From: Actinophytocola xanthii
Lineage (GTDB): Bacteria > Actinomycetota > Actinomycetes > Mycobacteriales > Pseudonocardiaceae
DNA length: 64,000 nucleotides
Direction: 5' to 3'
Assembly: GCF_001921205.1 (NCBI RefSeq)
Contig: NZ_MSIE01000019.1
Location: 1-64,000 of the forward strand
Below, piece after piece: positions 38,645 to 48,313 of this stretch. The position numbers were made by a program, and so were the translations under genes. The notes beneath the pieces were generated by a model. The model searched no databases. It saw only the letters and a program-made list of their open reading frames with translations, and was not told the origin of the DNA. Positions within the stretch are counted from its first letter, which is position 1, and every line of letters starts with the position of its first letter.

Positions 38645-39070
38645 ATGCGGCCGCGGACAGTCGTGGTGGGGTGCGGCGTGACCGGCCTCAGCGCCGCACG
38701 CCAGCTGCTGCGGTGCGGACTGTCCACCAGCGACCTGGTGACGGTGGAGGTACGACCGGACGTCGTGGCCGAGGCTGCTCACCTGGAGCTGCGGGTGATC
38801 TGTGGGGACGGGACCCAGCACGCGACCCTGGGCAGGGTAGTGACACCCCACACCCGGCGGGTGATCGTGACCGCCGGTCCGGACGAGACCGCGGTGATGA
38901 TCACGATGCTGGCCCGGGCGATGAGCCCGACGGCCACGGTGGTGACGGCCGTGCGGGACGTCGACCTCGTCCCGTTCGCCCGACGCGCGGGCGCCGACCA
39001 CGTCCTCGCGACCTCCGACTGGGCCGGGCGTGCCCTCGCCCTCATGCTCGACGGCCAGGGGCGAACCTGA
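38645..39070 (+). CDS. Single-domain TrkA-N (RCK N-terminal) NAD-binding protein
   Basis: 141 residues from ATG 38645 with GGGGAGA upstream. A Rossmann domain begins VVVGCGVTGLSAARQLL, with acidic residue after the second strand (VEVRPD), ICGDGTQHATLG and VVTAVRDVDLVPFARRAGADHVL, the layout of TrkA_N. It lacks the C-terminal TrkA_C half and any channel part, so it would have to act on a separate transporter. Lying between a large permease and the kdp operon, a regulatory role in K+ transport is plausible. Confidence 0.8.
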   Translation: MRPRTVVVGCGVTGLSAARQLLRCGLSTSDLVTVEVRPDVVAEAAHLELRVICGDGTQHATLGRVVTPHTRRVIVTAGPDETAVMITMLARAMSPTATVVTAVRDVDLVPFARRAGADHVLATSDWAGRALALMLDGQGRT

Positions 39071-39301
39071 GTCAGGACGGGTCCGCGACCGTGTGTCGCA
39101 CCCACCTAGCTGTCCACAGCAGACGCGCTGAGCTTCGCGGTTGGCGGCGCGCATCCGGCGTCTTCGTCCCGTCAGGATGGCGTAAGTGTTGGCGCAGCCG
39201 CGTTAAGGGATCGTCAGGGTTACTACCGGGACCCGGTTTCAGGGAGCACTGTGGCGGTCGGCCACCAGCTGGGGTGGCCCTGATGGAGGGAGCGTGCGCG
39301 G

Positions 39302-39385
39302 ATGGCCGATCTGGCCTTCGCCGTGCTGCTGATCGCCGGCTTCGTGGTTCTCGCGTTGGCGTTGCGTGGACTGGTGAAGCTGTGA
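39302..39385 (+). CDS. 27-residue membrane peptide at head of kdp operon
   Basis: ATG 39302, nine bases after GGAGGGAG, encodes one hydrophobic helix (MADLAFAVLLIAGFVVLALA) followed by LRGLVKL. Its TGA overlaps the GTG of kdpF, so the two are translationally coupled. It is of KdpF size but a different sequence. Similar small proteins before kdpF are, as I recall, found in other actinobacteria without a known function. A second small Kdp subunit or regulator is possible. Confidence 0.75.
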   Translation: MADLAFAVLLIAGFVVLALALRGLVKL

Positions 39386-39483
39386 GCGGGGGCGGTGTGC
39401 TGGCAAACGTCGTCGCTGGTGTGCTCGCACTGTTGCTGATCGGCTACCTGTTCGTGGCGCTGATCCGGCCGGAGAAGTTCTGA
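39382..39483 (+). CDS. kdpF: K+-transporting ATPase small subunit KdpF
   Basis: 33 residues from GTG 39382: one helix (VVAGVLALLLIGYLFVALI) ending RPEKF, the hallmark KdpF tail. Its TGA overlaps the ATG of kdpA (TGATG). KdpF stabilises the KdpABC complex in the membrane. Confidence 0.92.
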   Translation: MSGGGVLANVVAGVLALLLIGYLFVALIRPEKF

Positions 39484-41144
39484 TGTCGTCCACAGTGGCC
39501 GGTCTGGTGCAGGTCGGTCTCCTTGTCCTCGCGCTGGCGGCCGTGTACGTGCCGCTGGGTGACTACATGGCGCGGGTGTTCACCAGCACCAGACATCTCG
39601 CCGTGGAGCGCGCGATCTACCGGACGGTGCGGGTGAACCCGGACGCCGAACAGCGGTGGCCGACCTATGCGGCCGGCGTGCTCGGCTTCTCGTTCGTCTC
39701 GATCGTGCTGCTGTACCTCCTGCAGCGGCTGCAGCCGTCGCTGCCGTGGGACTTCGGTCGCGGTGCGGTCGAACCGGGCATCGCGTTCAACACGTCGGTG
39801 AGTTTCGTGACGAACACGAACTGGCAGTCCTACGTGCCGGAAGCGGTCATGGGACACAGCGTGCAGATGTTCGGCCTGACGGTGCAGAACTTCCTGTCCG
39901 CGGGTGTCGGGCTGGCGGTGGCGATCGCTCTGGTCCGCGGGTTCGTCCGCTCCGGAAGCGACCGGCTTGGCAACTTCTGGGTCGACCTGACCCGCGCGGT
40001 GGTGCGGATCCTGCTGCCGATGGCGTTCGTGTTCGCGATCGTGTTGGTCGCGCTCGGCGTGGTGCAGAGCCTGTCCTCCGGCGTCGCGGTGACCAACCCT
40101 GACGGCTCGTCCGGCACCATCGCGCTCGCGCCTGCCGCGTCACAGGAGGCGATCAAGGAACTGGGTACCAACGGCGGCGGCATCTTCAACGCCAACTCCG
40201 CTCACCCGTTCGAGAACCCCAACTCCTGGACGAACCTGATCGAGATCTTCCTGATGCTGGTGGTTCCGGTCTGTCTCACCCGGACGTTCGGCACGCTCGT
40301 CGGCAACCGCGGGCAGGGGCACGCGCTGCTGTCGGTGATGGCCTTGCTGTGGGCGGCGATGCTCACCGTGATCTGGTGGGCGGAGGCGCACCCCAACGGC
40401 CCCGCCGCGCTTCTCGCCGGCTCCGGGACCGAGGGCAAGGAGGTCCGGTTCGGCATCCCCGGTTCGGCACTGTTCGCCAACAGCACCACCGGAACCTCCA
40501 CCGGGGCGGTGAACTCGATGCACGACAGTTTCTCCGGTCTCGGCGGCGGCGGGACGATCCTGAACATGCTGTTCGGCGAGATGACACCGGGTGGGGTCGG
40601 CACCGGCCTGTACAGCATCCTGGTGATGGCCATCATCGCGGTGTTCCTCGCCGGACTGATGGTCGGCCGCACCCCGGAGTACCTGGGCAAGAAGCTGGGC
40701 CGGCGCGAGGTGACGGCGTCCGCGATCGCGATCCTGGCCATGCCGACCGTCCTGCTGGTCGGCGCCGGCATCGCGATCATGCTGCCCGGCACGTCCGCCG
40801 CGATGGCCAACTCGGGCGCGCACGGCTGGTCGGAGGTGCTCTACGCCTACACCTCGGCGTCGAACAACAACGGCAGTGCCTTCGCCGGCATCACGGTGAC
40901 CAACGGCTGGTTCCAGTCGACCCTGGGGCTGTGCATGCTGCTCGGCCGCCTGCTCCCGATCCTGGCCGTGCTGTGCCTGGCCGGGTCCCTGGCCGCGCAG
41001 CGGAAGGTACCGGCCACCGCTGGCACACTGCCGACCACCGGTCCGCTGTTCGCCGCGCTGCTCGCCGGCACCGTCGTGCTCGTCGCGGCACTCACCTTCA
41101 TCCCCGCTCTCGCACTCGGTCCCATCGCGGAGGCACTCGCGTGA
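39483..41144 (+). CDS. kdpA: K+-transporting ATPase channel-like subunit KdpA
   Basis: 553 residues, normal for KdpA. The pore-loop signatures are present: [29 protein letters not shown], and later repeats including [13 protein letters not shown]. KdpA binds and selects K+ in the KdpFABC complex. It overlaps the next gene by GTGA. Expression should be controlled by the KdpDE system encoded three genes downstream. Confidence 0.98.
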   Translation: MSSTVAGLVQVGLLVLALAAVYVPLGDYMARVFTSTRHLAVERAIYRTVRVNPDAEQRWPTYAAGVLGFSFVSIVLLYLLQRLQPSLPWDFGRGAVEPGIAFNTSVSFVTNTNWQSYVPEAVMGHSVQMFGLTVQNFLSAGVGLAVAIALVRGFVRSGSDRLGNFWVDLTRAVVRILLPMAFVFAIVLVALGVVQSLSSGVAVTNPDGSSGTIALAPAASQEAIKELGTNGGGIFNANSAHPFENPNSWTNLIEIFLMLVVPVCLTRTFGTLVGNRGQGHALLSVMALLWAAMLTVIWWAEAHPNGPAALLAGSGTEGKEVRFGIPGSALFANSTTGTSTGAVNSMHDSFSGLGGGGTILNMLFGEMTPGGVGTGLYSILVMAIIAVFLAGLMVGRTPEYLGKKLGRREVTASAIAILAMPTVLLVGAGIAIMLPGTSAAMANSGAHGWSEVLYAYTSASNNNGSAFAGITVTNGWFQSTLGLCMLLGRLLPILAVLCLAGSLAAQRKVPATAGTLPTTGPLFAALLAGTVVLVAALTFIPALALGPIAEALA

Positions 41145-43243
41145 CCACGACAACCGACAGACCCCGGCGCGATCCCTCGGCTGGGCCACACCACCACGCC
41201 GTGAGGACCGGCCGGATCGGCGCGGGGCTGTTCAACCCGCGCCAGCTGGTCACGTCGTTCCCGGACGCGGTGCGCAAGCTCCACCCGCGCCACCAGCTCC
41301 GCAACCCGGTCATGTTCGTCGTCTGGGTGGGCTCGGTGCTCACCACGGTGTTCGCGATCGGCGACCCCAGCGTGTTCACGGTCAGCGTCGCGTTGTGGCT
41401 GTGGTTCACCGTCCTGTTCGCCAACCTCGCCGAAGCCGTGGCCGAGGGGCGCGGCAAGGCACAGGCGGAGACGCTGCGCCGCGCCAGGAAGGAGATCATC
41501 GCCCGGCGGCTCACCGAGGACGGCGACGAGGAGCGCGTTCCGGGCGTGGAGCTGCGGGTCGACGATCTCGTCGTGGTCGAGGCCGGAGAGGTCATCCCCG
41601 GCGACGGGGTGGTGGTGGAGGGCATAGCCAGTGTCGACGAGTCTGCCATCACGGGCGAGTCGGCACCGGTGATCCGCGAGTCGGGTGGGGACTTCTCCTC
41701 GGTCACCGGAGGCACGACGGTGCTGTCCGACCGGCTCGTGGTGCGGATCTCGACCAAACCCGGCGAGTCCTTCGTGGACCGAATGATCGCGTTGGTGGAG
41801 GGCGCCTCGCGGCAGAAGACCCCCAACGAGATCGCGCTGACGATCCTGCTGTCCACACTGACGATCATCTTCCTGCTCGCCGTCGTGTCGCTGCAGCCGG
41901 TCGCCCGCTACGCCGGCTCCCCCCAGTCCGTGGTCGTGCTGACCGCGCTGTTGGTCTGCCTGATCCCCACCACCATCGGGGCCCTCCTGTCCGCCATCGG
42001 GATCGCCGGCATGGACCGGCTGGTCCAACGCAACGTCCTGGCCACGTCGGGCCGCGCGGTCGAGGCGGCCGGCGACGTGTCCACGTTGCTGCTCGACAAG
42101 ACGGGCACGATCACGTTCGGCAACCGGCGCGCCACCGAGCTGGTCGCGGTCGGCGGGTCCGCAGTAGACGACCTGGCGGCGGTGGCACGGCTGTCCAGCC
42201 TGGCCGACGAGACCCCGGAAGGCCGCAGCATCGTCGAGTTGTGCGCCGACCGCCACGGTCTACCCACCACGGCGACGGCGGAGGAACAGGCCGGGGAGTT
42301 CGTGCCGTTCACGGCGCAGACCCGCATGTCGGGCGTCGACCTGGCCGGCCGGGCGGTGCGCAAGGGCGCCGCGAGCGCGGTCCGGGCCTGGGTGAGCGAA
42401 CGTGGTGGCAGGGTGCCGGACGAGGTCGACGCGGTGGTGAGCCGGATCAGCGCCGACGGCGGCACTCCGCTGGTGGTCGCGGAACAGGCGGGCGGAACGG
42501 TCGCCGTGCGCGGCGTCGTCCGGCTCTCCGACGTGGTGAAGCCCGCGATGAAGGCGCGGTTCGCCGAGCTGCGCGCCATGGGCATCCGCACGGTCATGAT
42601 CACGGGTGACAACCCGTTGACGGCCAGGGCGGTCGCCGAGGAGTCCGGGGTGGACGACTACCTCGCGGAGGCCAGGCCCGAGGAGAAGATGGCGTTGATC
42701 CGCCGGGAGCAGGAGGGGGGTCGGCTGGTCGCGATGACCGGCGACGGCACCAACGACGCTCCGGCGCTCGCCCAGTCCGACGTGGGTGTCGCGATGAACT
42801 CCGGGACCATGGCGGCCAAGGAGGCCGGCAACATGGTCGACCTGGACTCCGACCCGACCAAGCTGATCGAGATCGTGGCGATCGGCAAGCAGCTGTTGAT
42901 CACCCGTGGTGCCCTCACCACGTTCAGCGTCGCCAACGACCTCGCGAAGTACTTCGCGATCCTGCCGGCCATGTTCGCGGGCATCTTCCCGCAGCTGGAC
43001 AGGCTGAACATCATGCGCCTGGCCACCCCGCAGTCGGCCATCGTGTCCGCGGTGATCTTCAACGCGCTGGTCATCGTCGCGCTCATCCCGCTCGCGCTAC
43101 GCGGCGTGCGCTACCGGCCGTCGACGGCGTCGGCGCTGCTGCGGCGCAACCTGTTCGTCTACGGCGTCGGCGGGATCGTCACGCCGTTCGTCGGCATCTG
43201 GCTGGTCGACCTCGTCGTCCGCCTCGTCCCCGGAATCGGATGA
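41141..43243 (+). CDS. kdpB: K+-transporting ATPase catalytic subunit KdpB
   Basis: 700 residues from GTG 41141. P-type ATPase with the phosphorylated Asp319 in [11 protein letters not shown], the TGES loop as ITGESAPV, and the hinge [17 protein letters not shown]. It hydrolyses ATP to drive K+ through KdpA. It is coupled to kdpA by a four-base overlap; kdpC follows after four bases. Confidence 0.98.
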   Translation: MTTTTDRPRRDPSAGPHHHAVRTGRIGAGLFNPRQLVTSFPDAVRKLHPRHQLRNPVMFVVWVGSVLTTVFAIGDPSVFTVSVALWLWFTVLFANLAEAVAEGRGKAQAETLRRARKEIIARRLTEDGDEERVPGVELRVDDLVVVEAGEVIPGDGVVVEGIASVDESAITGESAPVIRESGGDFSSVTGGTTVLSDRLVVRISTKPGESFVDRMIALVEGASRQKTPNEIALTILLSTLTIIFLLAVVSLQPVARYAGSPQSVVVLTALLVCLIPTTIGALLSAIGIAGMDRLVQRNVLATSGRAVEAAGDVSTLLLDKTGTITFGNRRATELVAVGGSAVDDLAAVARLSSLADETPEGRSIVELCADRHGLPTTATAEEQAGEFVPFTAQTRMSGVDLAGRAVRKGAASAVRAWVSERGGRVPDEVDAVVSRISADGGTPLVVAEQAGGTVAVRGVVRLSDVVKPAMKARFAELRAMGIRTVMITGDNPLTARAVAEESGVDDYLAEARPEEKMALIRREQEGGRLVAMTGDGTNDAPALAQSDVGVAMNSGTMAAKEAGNMVDLDSDPTKLIEIVAIGKQLLITRGALTTFSVANDLAKYFAILPAMFAGIFPQLDRLNIMRLATPQSAIVSAVIFNALVIVALIPLALRGVRYRPSTASALLRRNLFVYGVGGIVTPFVGIWLVDLVVRLVPGIG

Positions 43244-43247
43244 TCAC

Positions 43248-43874
43248 GTGCGCACCTTCGTCACCCAGTCGCTCGCCGGCCTGCGTCTGCTGCTCGTGCT
43301 GACCGTGCTGACCGGCGTCCTCTACCCGCTCGGGGTCTGGGCCCTCAGCCGCCTGCCCGGTCTCCAGGCCAACGCCGAGGGCTCGGTCGTCACGGTCGAC
43401 GGCCGGGCGGTCGGCTCGGACCTTGTCGGCATCGATCCCGTCGCGGCCGACGCCGACCACGACCCGTGGTTCCACACCCGGCCCTCCGCGACCGCCCAGG
43501 ACCTCGACGGCGACGGCGCGCCCGACCCGGCCGACCCGTCGGTCTCCGGCGGCTCGAACAAGGGCGCGTTCGACGCCGACCTCCTCGCCGTGGTCCGGGA
43601 GCGCAGGGACCGGGTCGCGCGGCGGGAAGGGGTGGACCCGTCGCGGGTCCCGGCCGACGCGGTGACCGCGTCGGCGTCCGGGCTGGACCCACACGTCAGC
43701 GTGGCCTACGCCGAGCTGCAGGCGCCGCGGGTGGCCAGGGAGAACGGGCTGACCGAGGACCGGGTCCACCAGCTGATCGCCGACAACACGACCGGTCGCG
43801 GCCTCGGCGTGCTCGGCGACCCGGGCGTGCGCGTGCTCACGCTCAACCTCGCGGTGCGGGCCGAGCGGCGATGA
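43248..43874 (+). CDS. kdpC: K+-transporting ATPase subunit KdpC
   Basis: 208 residues from GTG 43248. One N-terminal helix (LLLVLTVLTGVLYPLGVWAL) anchors a periplasm-side domain with GSNKGAFD, SASGLDPHVSVAYAELQAPRVA and DPGVRVLTLNLA, the KdpC signatures. An acidic Asp-rich insert (residues about 60-90) is typical of actinobacterial forms. It stabilises ATP binding by KdpB. Confidence 0.97.
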   Translation: MRTFVTQSLAGLRLLLVLTVLTGVLYPLGVWALSRLPGLQANAEGSVVTVDGRAVGSDLVGIDPVAADADHDPWFHTRPSATAQDLDGDGAPDPADPSVSGGSNKGAFDADLLAVVRERRDRVARREGVDPSRVPADAVTASASGLDPHVSVAYAELQAPRVARENGLTEDRVHQLIADNTTGRGLGVLGDPGVRVLTLNLAVRAERR

Positions 43875-43890
43875 GGAGCACACTGTCCCC

Positions 43891-46446
43891 GTGAGCAGCG
43901 ACAACGCACCCGAGAGCGAACCGGCGCCGGACGCGGCCAAACGAGGAGAGCTACGCATCTACCTCGGCGCCGCGCCCGGCGTCGGCAAGACCTACGCCAT
44001 GCTCGGCGAGGCGCACCGCAGGCTCGAACGGGGCACGGACGTCGTGGTCGGCCTGGTCGAGACGCACGGCAGGGTGAAGACGGCGCACCTGCTCGAGGGT
44101 CTGGAGGTCGTGCCGCGCAGACACGTGGTCCACCGTGGCCACGAGTTCACCGAGATGGACCTGGGCGCCGTCCTCGCCCGTCGGCCCGAGGTCGCGGTGG
44201 TCGACGAGCTCGCGCACAGCAACGTGCCCGGCTCGCCCAACCCGAAACGGTGGCAGGACGTCGAGGAGCTCCTCGCCGCCGGTATCGACGTCCTGTCCAC
44301 GGTCAACGTCCAGCACCTGGAAAGCCTCAACGACGTCGTCGAACGCATCACCGGCGTCCAGCAGCACGAGACCGTGCCCGACCATGTCGTCCGCCGGGCC
44401 GAGCAGCTCGAGCTGGTCGACATCACGCCCGAGGCGCTGCGGCGACGCCTCGCCCACGGCAACGTCTACGCGGCGCACCGGGTCGACGCCGCGCTCGCGA
44501 ACTACTTCCGGCCGGGCAACCTCACCGCCCTGCGCGAGCTCGCGCTGCTGTGGGTCGCCGACCAGGTCGACGTCGCGCTGCGCCGTTATCGGTCCGAGCA
44601 GAACATCACCGACACCTGGGAAGCCCGCGAGCGGGTGGTCGTGGCGATCACCGGTGGCCAGGAGAGCGAGACGCTGATCCGGCGGGCCACCCGGATCGCG
44701 GTCCGGGCCGGCGCCGAACTGCTCGTGCTCGCGGTGCTGCGCGGCGACGGCCTGGCCGGAATGCCGGCCCACGCCGTCGTTCGGTTCCGCAAGCTCGCCG
44801 AGGACCTGGGTGCGACCTTCCACACGGTGGTCGGCGACGACGTGCCCGGCGCGCTGCTCGACTTCGCCCGCGGCGTCAACGCCACCCAGCTCGTACTCGG
44901 CACCTCCCGCCGGTCTCGGCTGGCCCGGCTGTTCGACGAGGGCATCGGTGCCGCCGTGGTACAGCGGTCCGGCCCGATCGACGTGCACATGGTCACCCAT
45001 GACGAGGCCAACCGCGGCTGGCGGCTTCGCCTGGACCGCAGCCCGCTCACCCCGTCGCGCCGGCTGGTCGGCTGGGCCCTCGCCGTCCTGCTGCCGACAC
45101 TGATGACGGCGGGCGGGGTAGCCCTGCGTGGCCACCTCAGCGTCTCCACGGACGTGGTCGGCTTCTTCCTCGTCACCGTGGTCGTCGGGCTGTTCGGCCT
45201 CGGCCCGGCGCTGCTCGCCGCGGCCCTGGGCGCCGGCCTGCTCAACTACTTCTTCACCCCGCCCTACAACACGTTTCTCGTCGCCGATGCCGAGGACATG
45301 ATCACTCTGGCGGCGATGGTGATCGTCGCGGTGATCGTGGCCGTGGTGGTAGACCGCAGTGCACGACGTGCCGTCCAGGCCGCGCAGGCCAGCACGGAGG
45401 CAGCTCTGCTCGCCTCCTACGCCCGTACCGTGCTCACCCATCCCGACCCGCTGGACCGGCTGCTCGAGAAGGTCAGGGAGAACTTCGGTCTCGCCTCGGT
45501 CGCCCTGCTGGAGAGGCAGGCGGCCGGCTGGCGCCAGGTCGCCTGCGCGGGTGCGCCGGGTTGCACCGAACCTGACGAAGCCGACGCGGACGTCCCGGTC
45601 ACCCCCGACGTCCACCTCGCGGTGCGGGGCAGGGCGTTGCCCGCCGCCGACCGACGGGTCCTGGAGACCGCGGCCGGGCAGGCCGTGTTGGCCCTGCGAC
45701 AGCGCCGGATGGCGGCGCAGACCGCCGCCGCGACCAGACAGGCCGAGGCCGTCCAGCTGCGCACCGCGCTGCTCTCCGCGGTAGGACACGACCTGCGCAC
45801 CCCGCTGACGTCGATCAAGGCCGCCGTCGGCAGCCTGCGCGCACCCGACCTCACGCTGTCCCAGGAGGACGAGGACGAATTGCTCGCCACCGTCGAGGAG
45901 TCCGCCGACCGGCTCACCGGCCTGGTGGACAACCTGCTCGACTCCTCCCGCCTCGCCACCGGCGCGGTACGCCCACAACTCCGGCCGGTCGGCTACGACG
46001 AGGTCGTGGCCAGGGCGCTCACCGGGATCGACCGTCGGGAGGCGGTCACCGTCGAGGTGTCCGAACACCTCCCCGCGGTCATCGCCGACGTGGGTCTGCT
46101 CGAGCGCGTGGTGGCCAACGTCGTCGACAACGCGCTGCGGCACGGGGGCGTGGACACACCGGCGGTCACCGTCCGGGCCAGCAGCCACGCCGACCGCGTC
46201 GAGCTCAGGATCGTCGATCACGGCAAGGGGCTGCCCAAGGGCACCAGCGACTCCATCTTCGCTCCGTTCCAGCGCCTCGGCGACCGGGCCTCCACCAACG
46301 GCCTCGGTCTCGGCCTGTCCGTCGCGAGAGGCTTCGTCGACGCGATGGACGGCACCATCCGGGCCGAGGACACCCCGGGCGGCGGACTCACCATGGTGAT
46401 CTCCCTGCCGGCCGACAGCCGCACCGCGGTGGGCGCCACGCCATGA
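43891..46446 (+). CDS. kdpD: Sensor histidine kinase KdpD
   Basis: 851 residues from GTG 43891. Domain order: KdpD N-terminal domain with Walker-like GAAPGVGKTYAML, a Usp domain (about 245-370), four membrane helices (about 385-490), a GAF-like region, then dimerisation His633 in GHDLRTPLTSIK and the ATPase domain (NVVDNAL, GLGLGLSVARGF). It senses low K+ or osmotic change and phosphorylates KdpE. Full length, no missing residues noted. It overlaps kdpE by four bases. Confidence 0.97.
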   Translation: MSSDNAPESEPAPDAAKRGELRIYLGAAPGVGKTYAMLGEAHRRLERGTDVVVGLVETHGRVKTAHLLEGLEVVPRRHVVHRGHEFTEMDLGAVLARRPEVAVVDELAHSNVPGSPNPKRWQDVEELLAAGIDVLSTVNVQHLESLNDVVERITGVQQHETVPDHVVRRAEQLELVDITPEALRRRLAHGNVYAAHRVDAALANYFRPGNLTALRELALLWVADQVDVALRRYRSEQNITDTWEARERVVVAITGGQESETLIRRATRIAVRAGAELLVLAVLRGDGLAGMPAHAVVRFRKLAEDLGATFHTVVGDDVPGALLDFARGVNATQLVLGTSRRSRLARLFDEGIGAAVVQRSGPIDVHMVTHDEANRGWRLRLDRSPLTPSRRLVGWALAVLLPTLMTAGGVALRGHLSVSTDVVGFFLVTVVVGLFGLGPALLAAALGAGLLNYFFTPPYNTFLVADAEDMITLAAMVIVAVIVAVVVDRSARRAVQAAQASTEAALLASYARTVLTHPDPLDRLLEKVRENFGLASVALLERQAAGWRQVACAGAPGCTEPDEADADVPVTPDVHLAVRGRALPAADRRVLETAAGQAVLALRQRRMAAQTAAATRQAEAVQLRTALLSAVGHDLRTPLTSIKAAVGSLRAPDLTLSQEDEDELLATVEESADRLTGLVDNLLDSSRLATGAVRPQLRPVGYDEVVARALTGIDRREAVTVEVSEHLPAVIADVGLLERVVANVVDNALRHGGVDTPAVTVRASSHADRVELRIVDHGKGLPKGTSDSIFAPFQRLGDRASTNGLGLGLSVARGFVDAMDGTIRAEDTPGGGLTMVISLPADSRTAVGATP

Positions 46447-47126
46447 CCACCGTCCTCGTCGTCGACGACGAGCCCCAGATCGTCCGCACGCTCCGGATCA
46501 GCCTCACCGCACGTGGTTACGACGTGGTCACCGCGTCCGGTGGCGCCGCCGCCCTGCGCGCGGCCAGCGAGCGGAAACCCGACGTCGTCGTGCTCGACCT
46601 CGGCCTTCCCGACCTCCACGGCACGACGGTGATCGAACGACTCCGGCGCTGGACCAGCGTTCCGATCATCGTGCTCTCCGCGCGCAGCGACTCCGAGGAC
46701 AAGGTGTCGGCGCTCGACGCCGGGGCCGACGACTACGTCACCAAGCCCTTCGGCATCGACGAGCTGCTCGCCCGGCTCCGGGCGGCCGTGCGCCGATCCA
46801 CCGTCCCCGCTCTCGCCGACGAGGACGCCGTCATCGAGACCGAGGCGTTCACCGTCGACCTCGCCGCCAAGAAGGTGCACCGCAACGGCACCGAGGTGCA
46901 TCTCACCCCCACCGAGTGGGGAGTACTGGAGGTTCTCACCCGCAACAGGGGCAAGCTCGTCAGCCAGAAGCAGCTGCTGCGCGACGTGTGGGGACCGGAG
47001 TACGAGAAGGAGACGCACTACCTCCGGGTGTACCTCGCCCAGCTCCGCCGCAAGCTCGAGCCGAGACCCTCCCAACCCCGCCACCTCGTCACCGAGGCAG
47101 GACTCGGCTACCGCTTCGAGACGTGA
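46443..47126 (+). CDS. kdpE: Response regulator KdpE
   Basis: 227 residues, OmpR/PhoB type. Receiver with Asp52 in VVVLDLGLPD and the Lys in DYVTKPFG; a C-terminal winged helix (about 130-227) with HLTPTEWGVLEVL and HYLRVYLAQLRRKLE. Partner of KdpD, expected to activate the kdp genes upstream. Its operator cannot be recognised in the 231-base gap before the operon. Confidence 0.97.
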   Translation: MTTVLVVDDEPQIVRTLRISLTARGYDVVTASGGAAALRAASERKPDVVVLDLGLPDLHGTTVIERLRRWTSVPIIVLSARSDSEDKVSALDAGADDYVTKPFGIDELLARLRAAVRRSTVPALADEDAVIETEAFTVDLAAKKVHRNGTEVHLTPTEWGVLEVLTRNRGKLVSQKQLLRDVWGPEYEKETHYLRVYLAQLRRKLEPRPSQPRHLVTEAGLGYRFET

Positions 47127-47142
47127 GCCAGCCGCCCCTCGC

Positions 47143-48138
47143 TCAGCGGACCACGATCGTCCGGTCGTCGCGGCGGGGGACGAGCTCGCCGATGACCGGG
47201 GCGCCCGGGATCTCGCCGGCCAGCAGGAGGCCGCCGGAGGTCTGGGCGTCGGCCAGCAGCAGGGCCGTCTCCTCCCCCACCGCGGACAGGTCGGCATGCG
47301 GGCGCACCCAGTCGAGGTTGCGGCGGCTGCCGCCGGGGACGAAGCCGTCGCGGAAGGCTTCCCTGGCGCCGTCGACGAACGGGACGGCGTCCGAGTCGAG
47401 GACGGCGGTCACCCCGCTCGCCCTGGCCAGCTTGTGCAGGTGGCCGAGCAGGCCGAAACCGGTCACGTCGGTGGCGCAGGTGATGCCGGCCGCCAGCGCC
47501 GCCTCGGCAGCCGCCTCGTTGAGCGTCGTCATCACCTCGACCGCCTGCTCGAAGCGTTCGCCGGTGGCCTTGTGGCGCGCGTTGAGCACCCCGAGACCGA
47601 GCGGCTTGGTCAGCGACAGCGGCATGCCCGCCCGGCCGGAGTCGTTGCGCAGCAACCGGCCGGGGTGGGCGAGGCCGGTGACCGCCAGGCCGTACTTGGG
47701 TTCCGGGTCGTCCACGCTGTGGCCGCCGGCCAGGTGGCAACCCGCCTTGGCGCACACCTCCAACCCGCCCCGCAGCGTCTCGGCGGCCAGCTCGAAGGGC
47801 AGGGTCTCCCGGGGCCAGGCCAGCAGGTTCAGCGCGACGACCGGCCGCCCACCCATGGCATAGACGTCGGACAGGGCGTTGGCGGCGGCGATCCGGCCCC
47901 AGTCGTAGGCGTCGTCGACGACCGGGGTGAAGAAGTCGGTCGTGGCGATCAGCGCGCGGTCGCCGTCGAGGCGCACCACCGCGGCGTCGTCCCCGTCGTC
48001 CAGACCGACGAGCAGCTCGTGGGCCGTGCCGGCGGGTGCGGTGCCGGTGAGCCCGCGCACCACGTCCTCCAGCTCACCCGGCGGGATCTTGCAGGCACAT
48101 CCGCCGCCGTGGGCGAACTGGGTCAGGCGGTAGGTCAT
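47143..48138 (-). CDS. selD: Selenophosphate synthetase SelD
   Basis: 331 residues. The catalytic Cys14 and Lys17 are in GGGCACKIPPG, matching Cys17 and Lys20 of the E. coli enzyme. Further signatures are DDAAVV, DVYAMGGRPV, GHSVDDPEPKYGLAVTG and ATDVTGFGLLGHL. It makes selenophosphate from selenide and ATP, the selenium donor for SelA. It is convergent with kdpE (16-base gap) and divergent from the tRNA-Sec. Confidence 0.96.
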   Translation of the reverse strand: MTYRLTQFAHGGGCACKIPPGELEDVVRGLTGTAPAGTAHELLVGLDDGDDAAVVRLDGDRALIATTDFFTPVVDDAYDWGRIAAANALSDVYAMGGRPVVALNLLAWPRETLPFELAAETLRGGLEVCAKAGCHLAGGHSVDDPEPKYGLAVTGLAHPGRLLRNDSGRAGMPLSLTKPLGLGVLNARHKATGERFEQAVEVMTTLNEAAAEAALAAGITCATDVTGFGLLGHLHKLARASGVTAVLDSDAVPFVDGAREAFRDGFVPGGSRRNLDWVRPHADLSAVGEETALLLADAQTSGGLLLAGEIPGAPVIGELVPRRDDRTIVVR

Positions 48139-48198
48139 GGCTCGATTCTCACGGTGCGTCGCCCGCCACGCCCTGCGAGGATGAGCGGCATGATCCAG

Positions 48199-48290
48199 GG
48201 AGGCGCTTCCGGCCTGGTGACCGGCGCGGTCTTCAAAACCGTTGAACGGCAGGCTCTGCCGCTGGCGGGTTCGATTCCCGTTCGCCTCCG
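48199..48290 (+). tRNA. selC: Selenocysteine tRNA (anticodon UCA)
   Basis: A 92-base tRNA: acceptor arm GGAGGCG pairs with CGCCTCC, the anticodon loop CTTCAAA has TCA at 48233-48235, a long variable arm follows (about 48241-48265), and the T arm contains GGGTTCGATTCCC. The UCA anticodon with a long extra arm identifies tRNA-Sec. CCA is not encoded. It stands between selD and selA. Confidence 0.95.
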
Positions 48291-48313
48291 CGTGCGCGCC
48301 GGGACGCGCCGGC

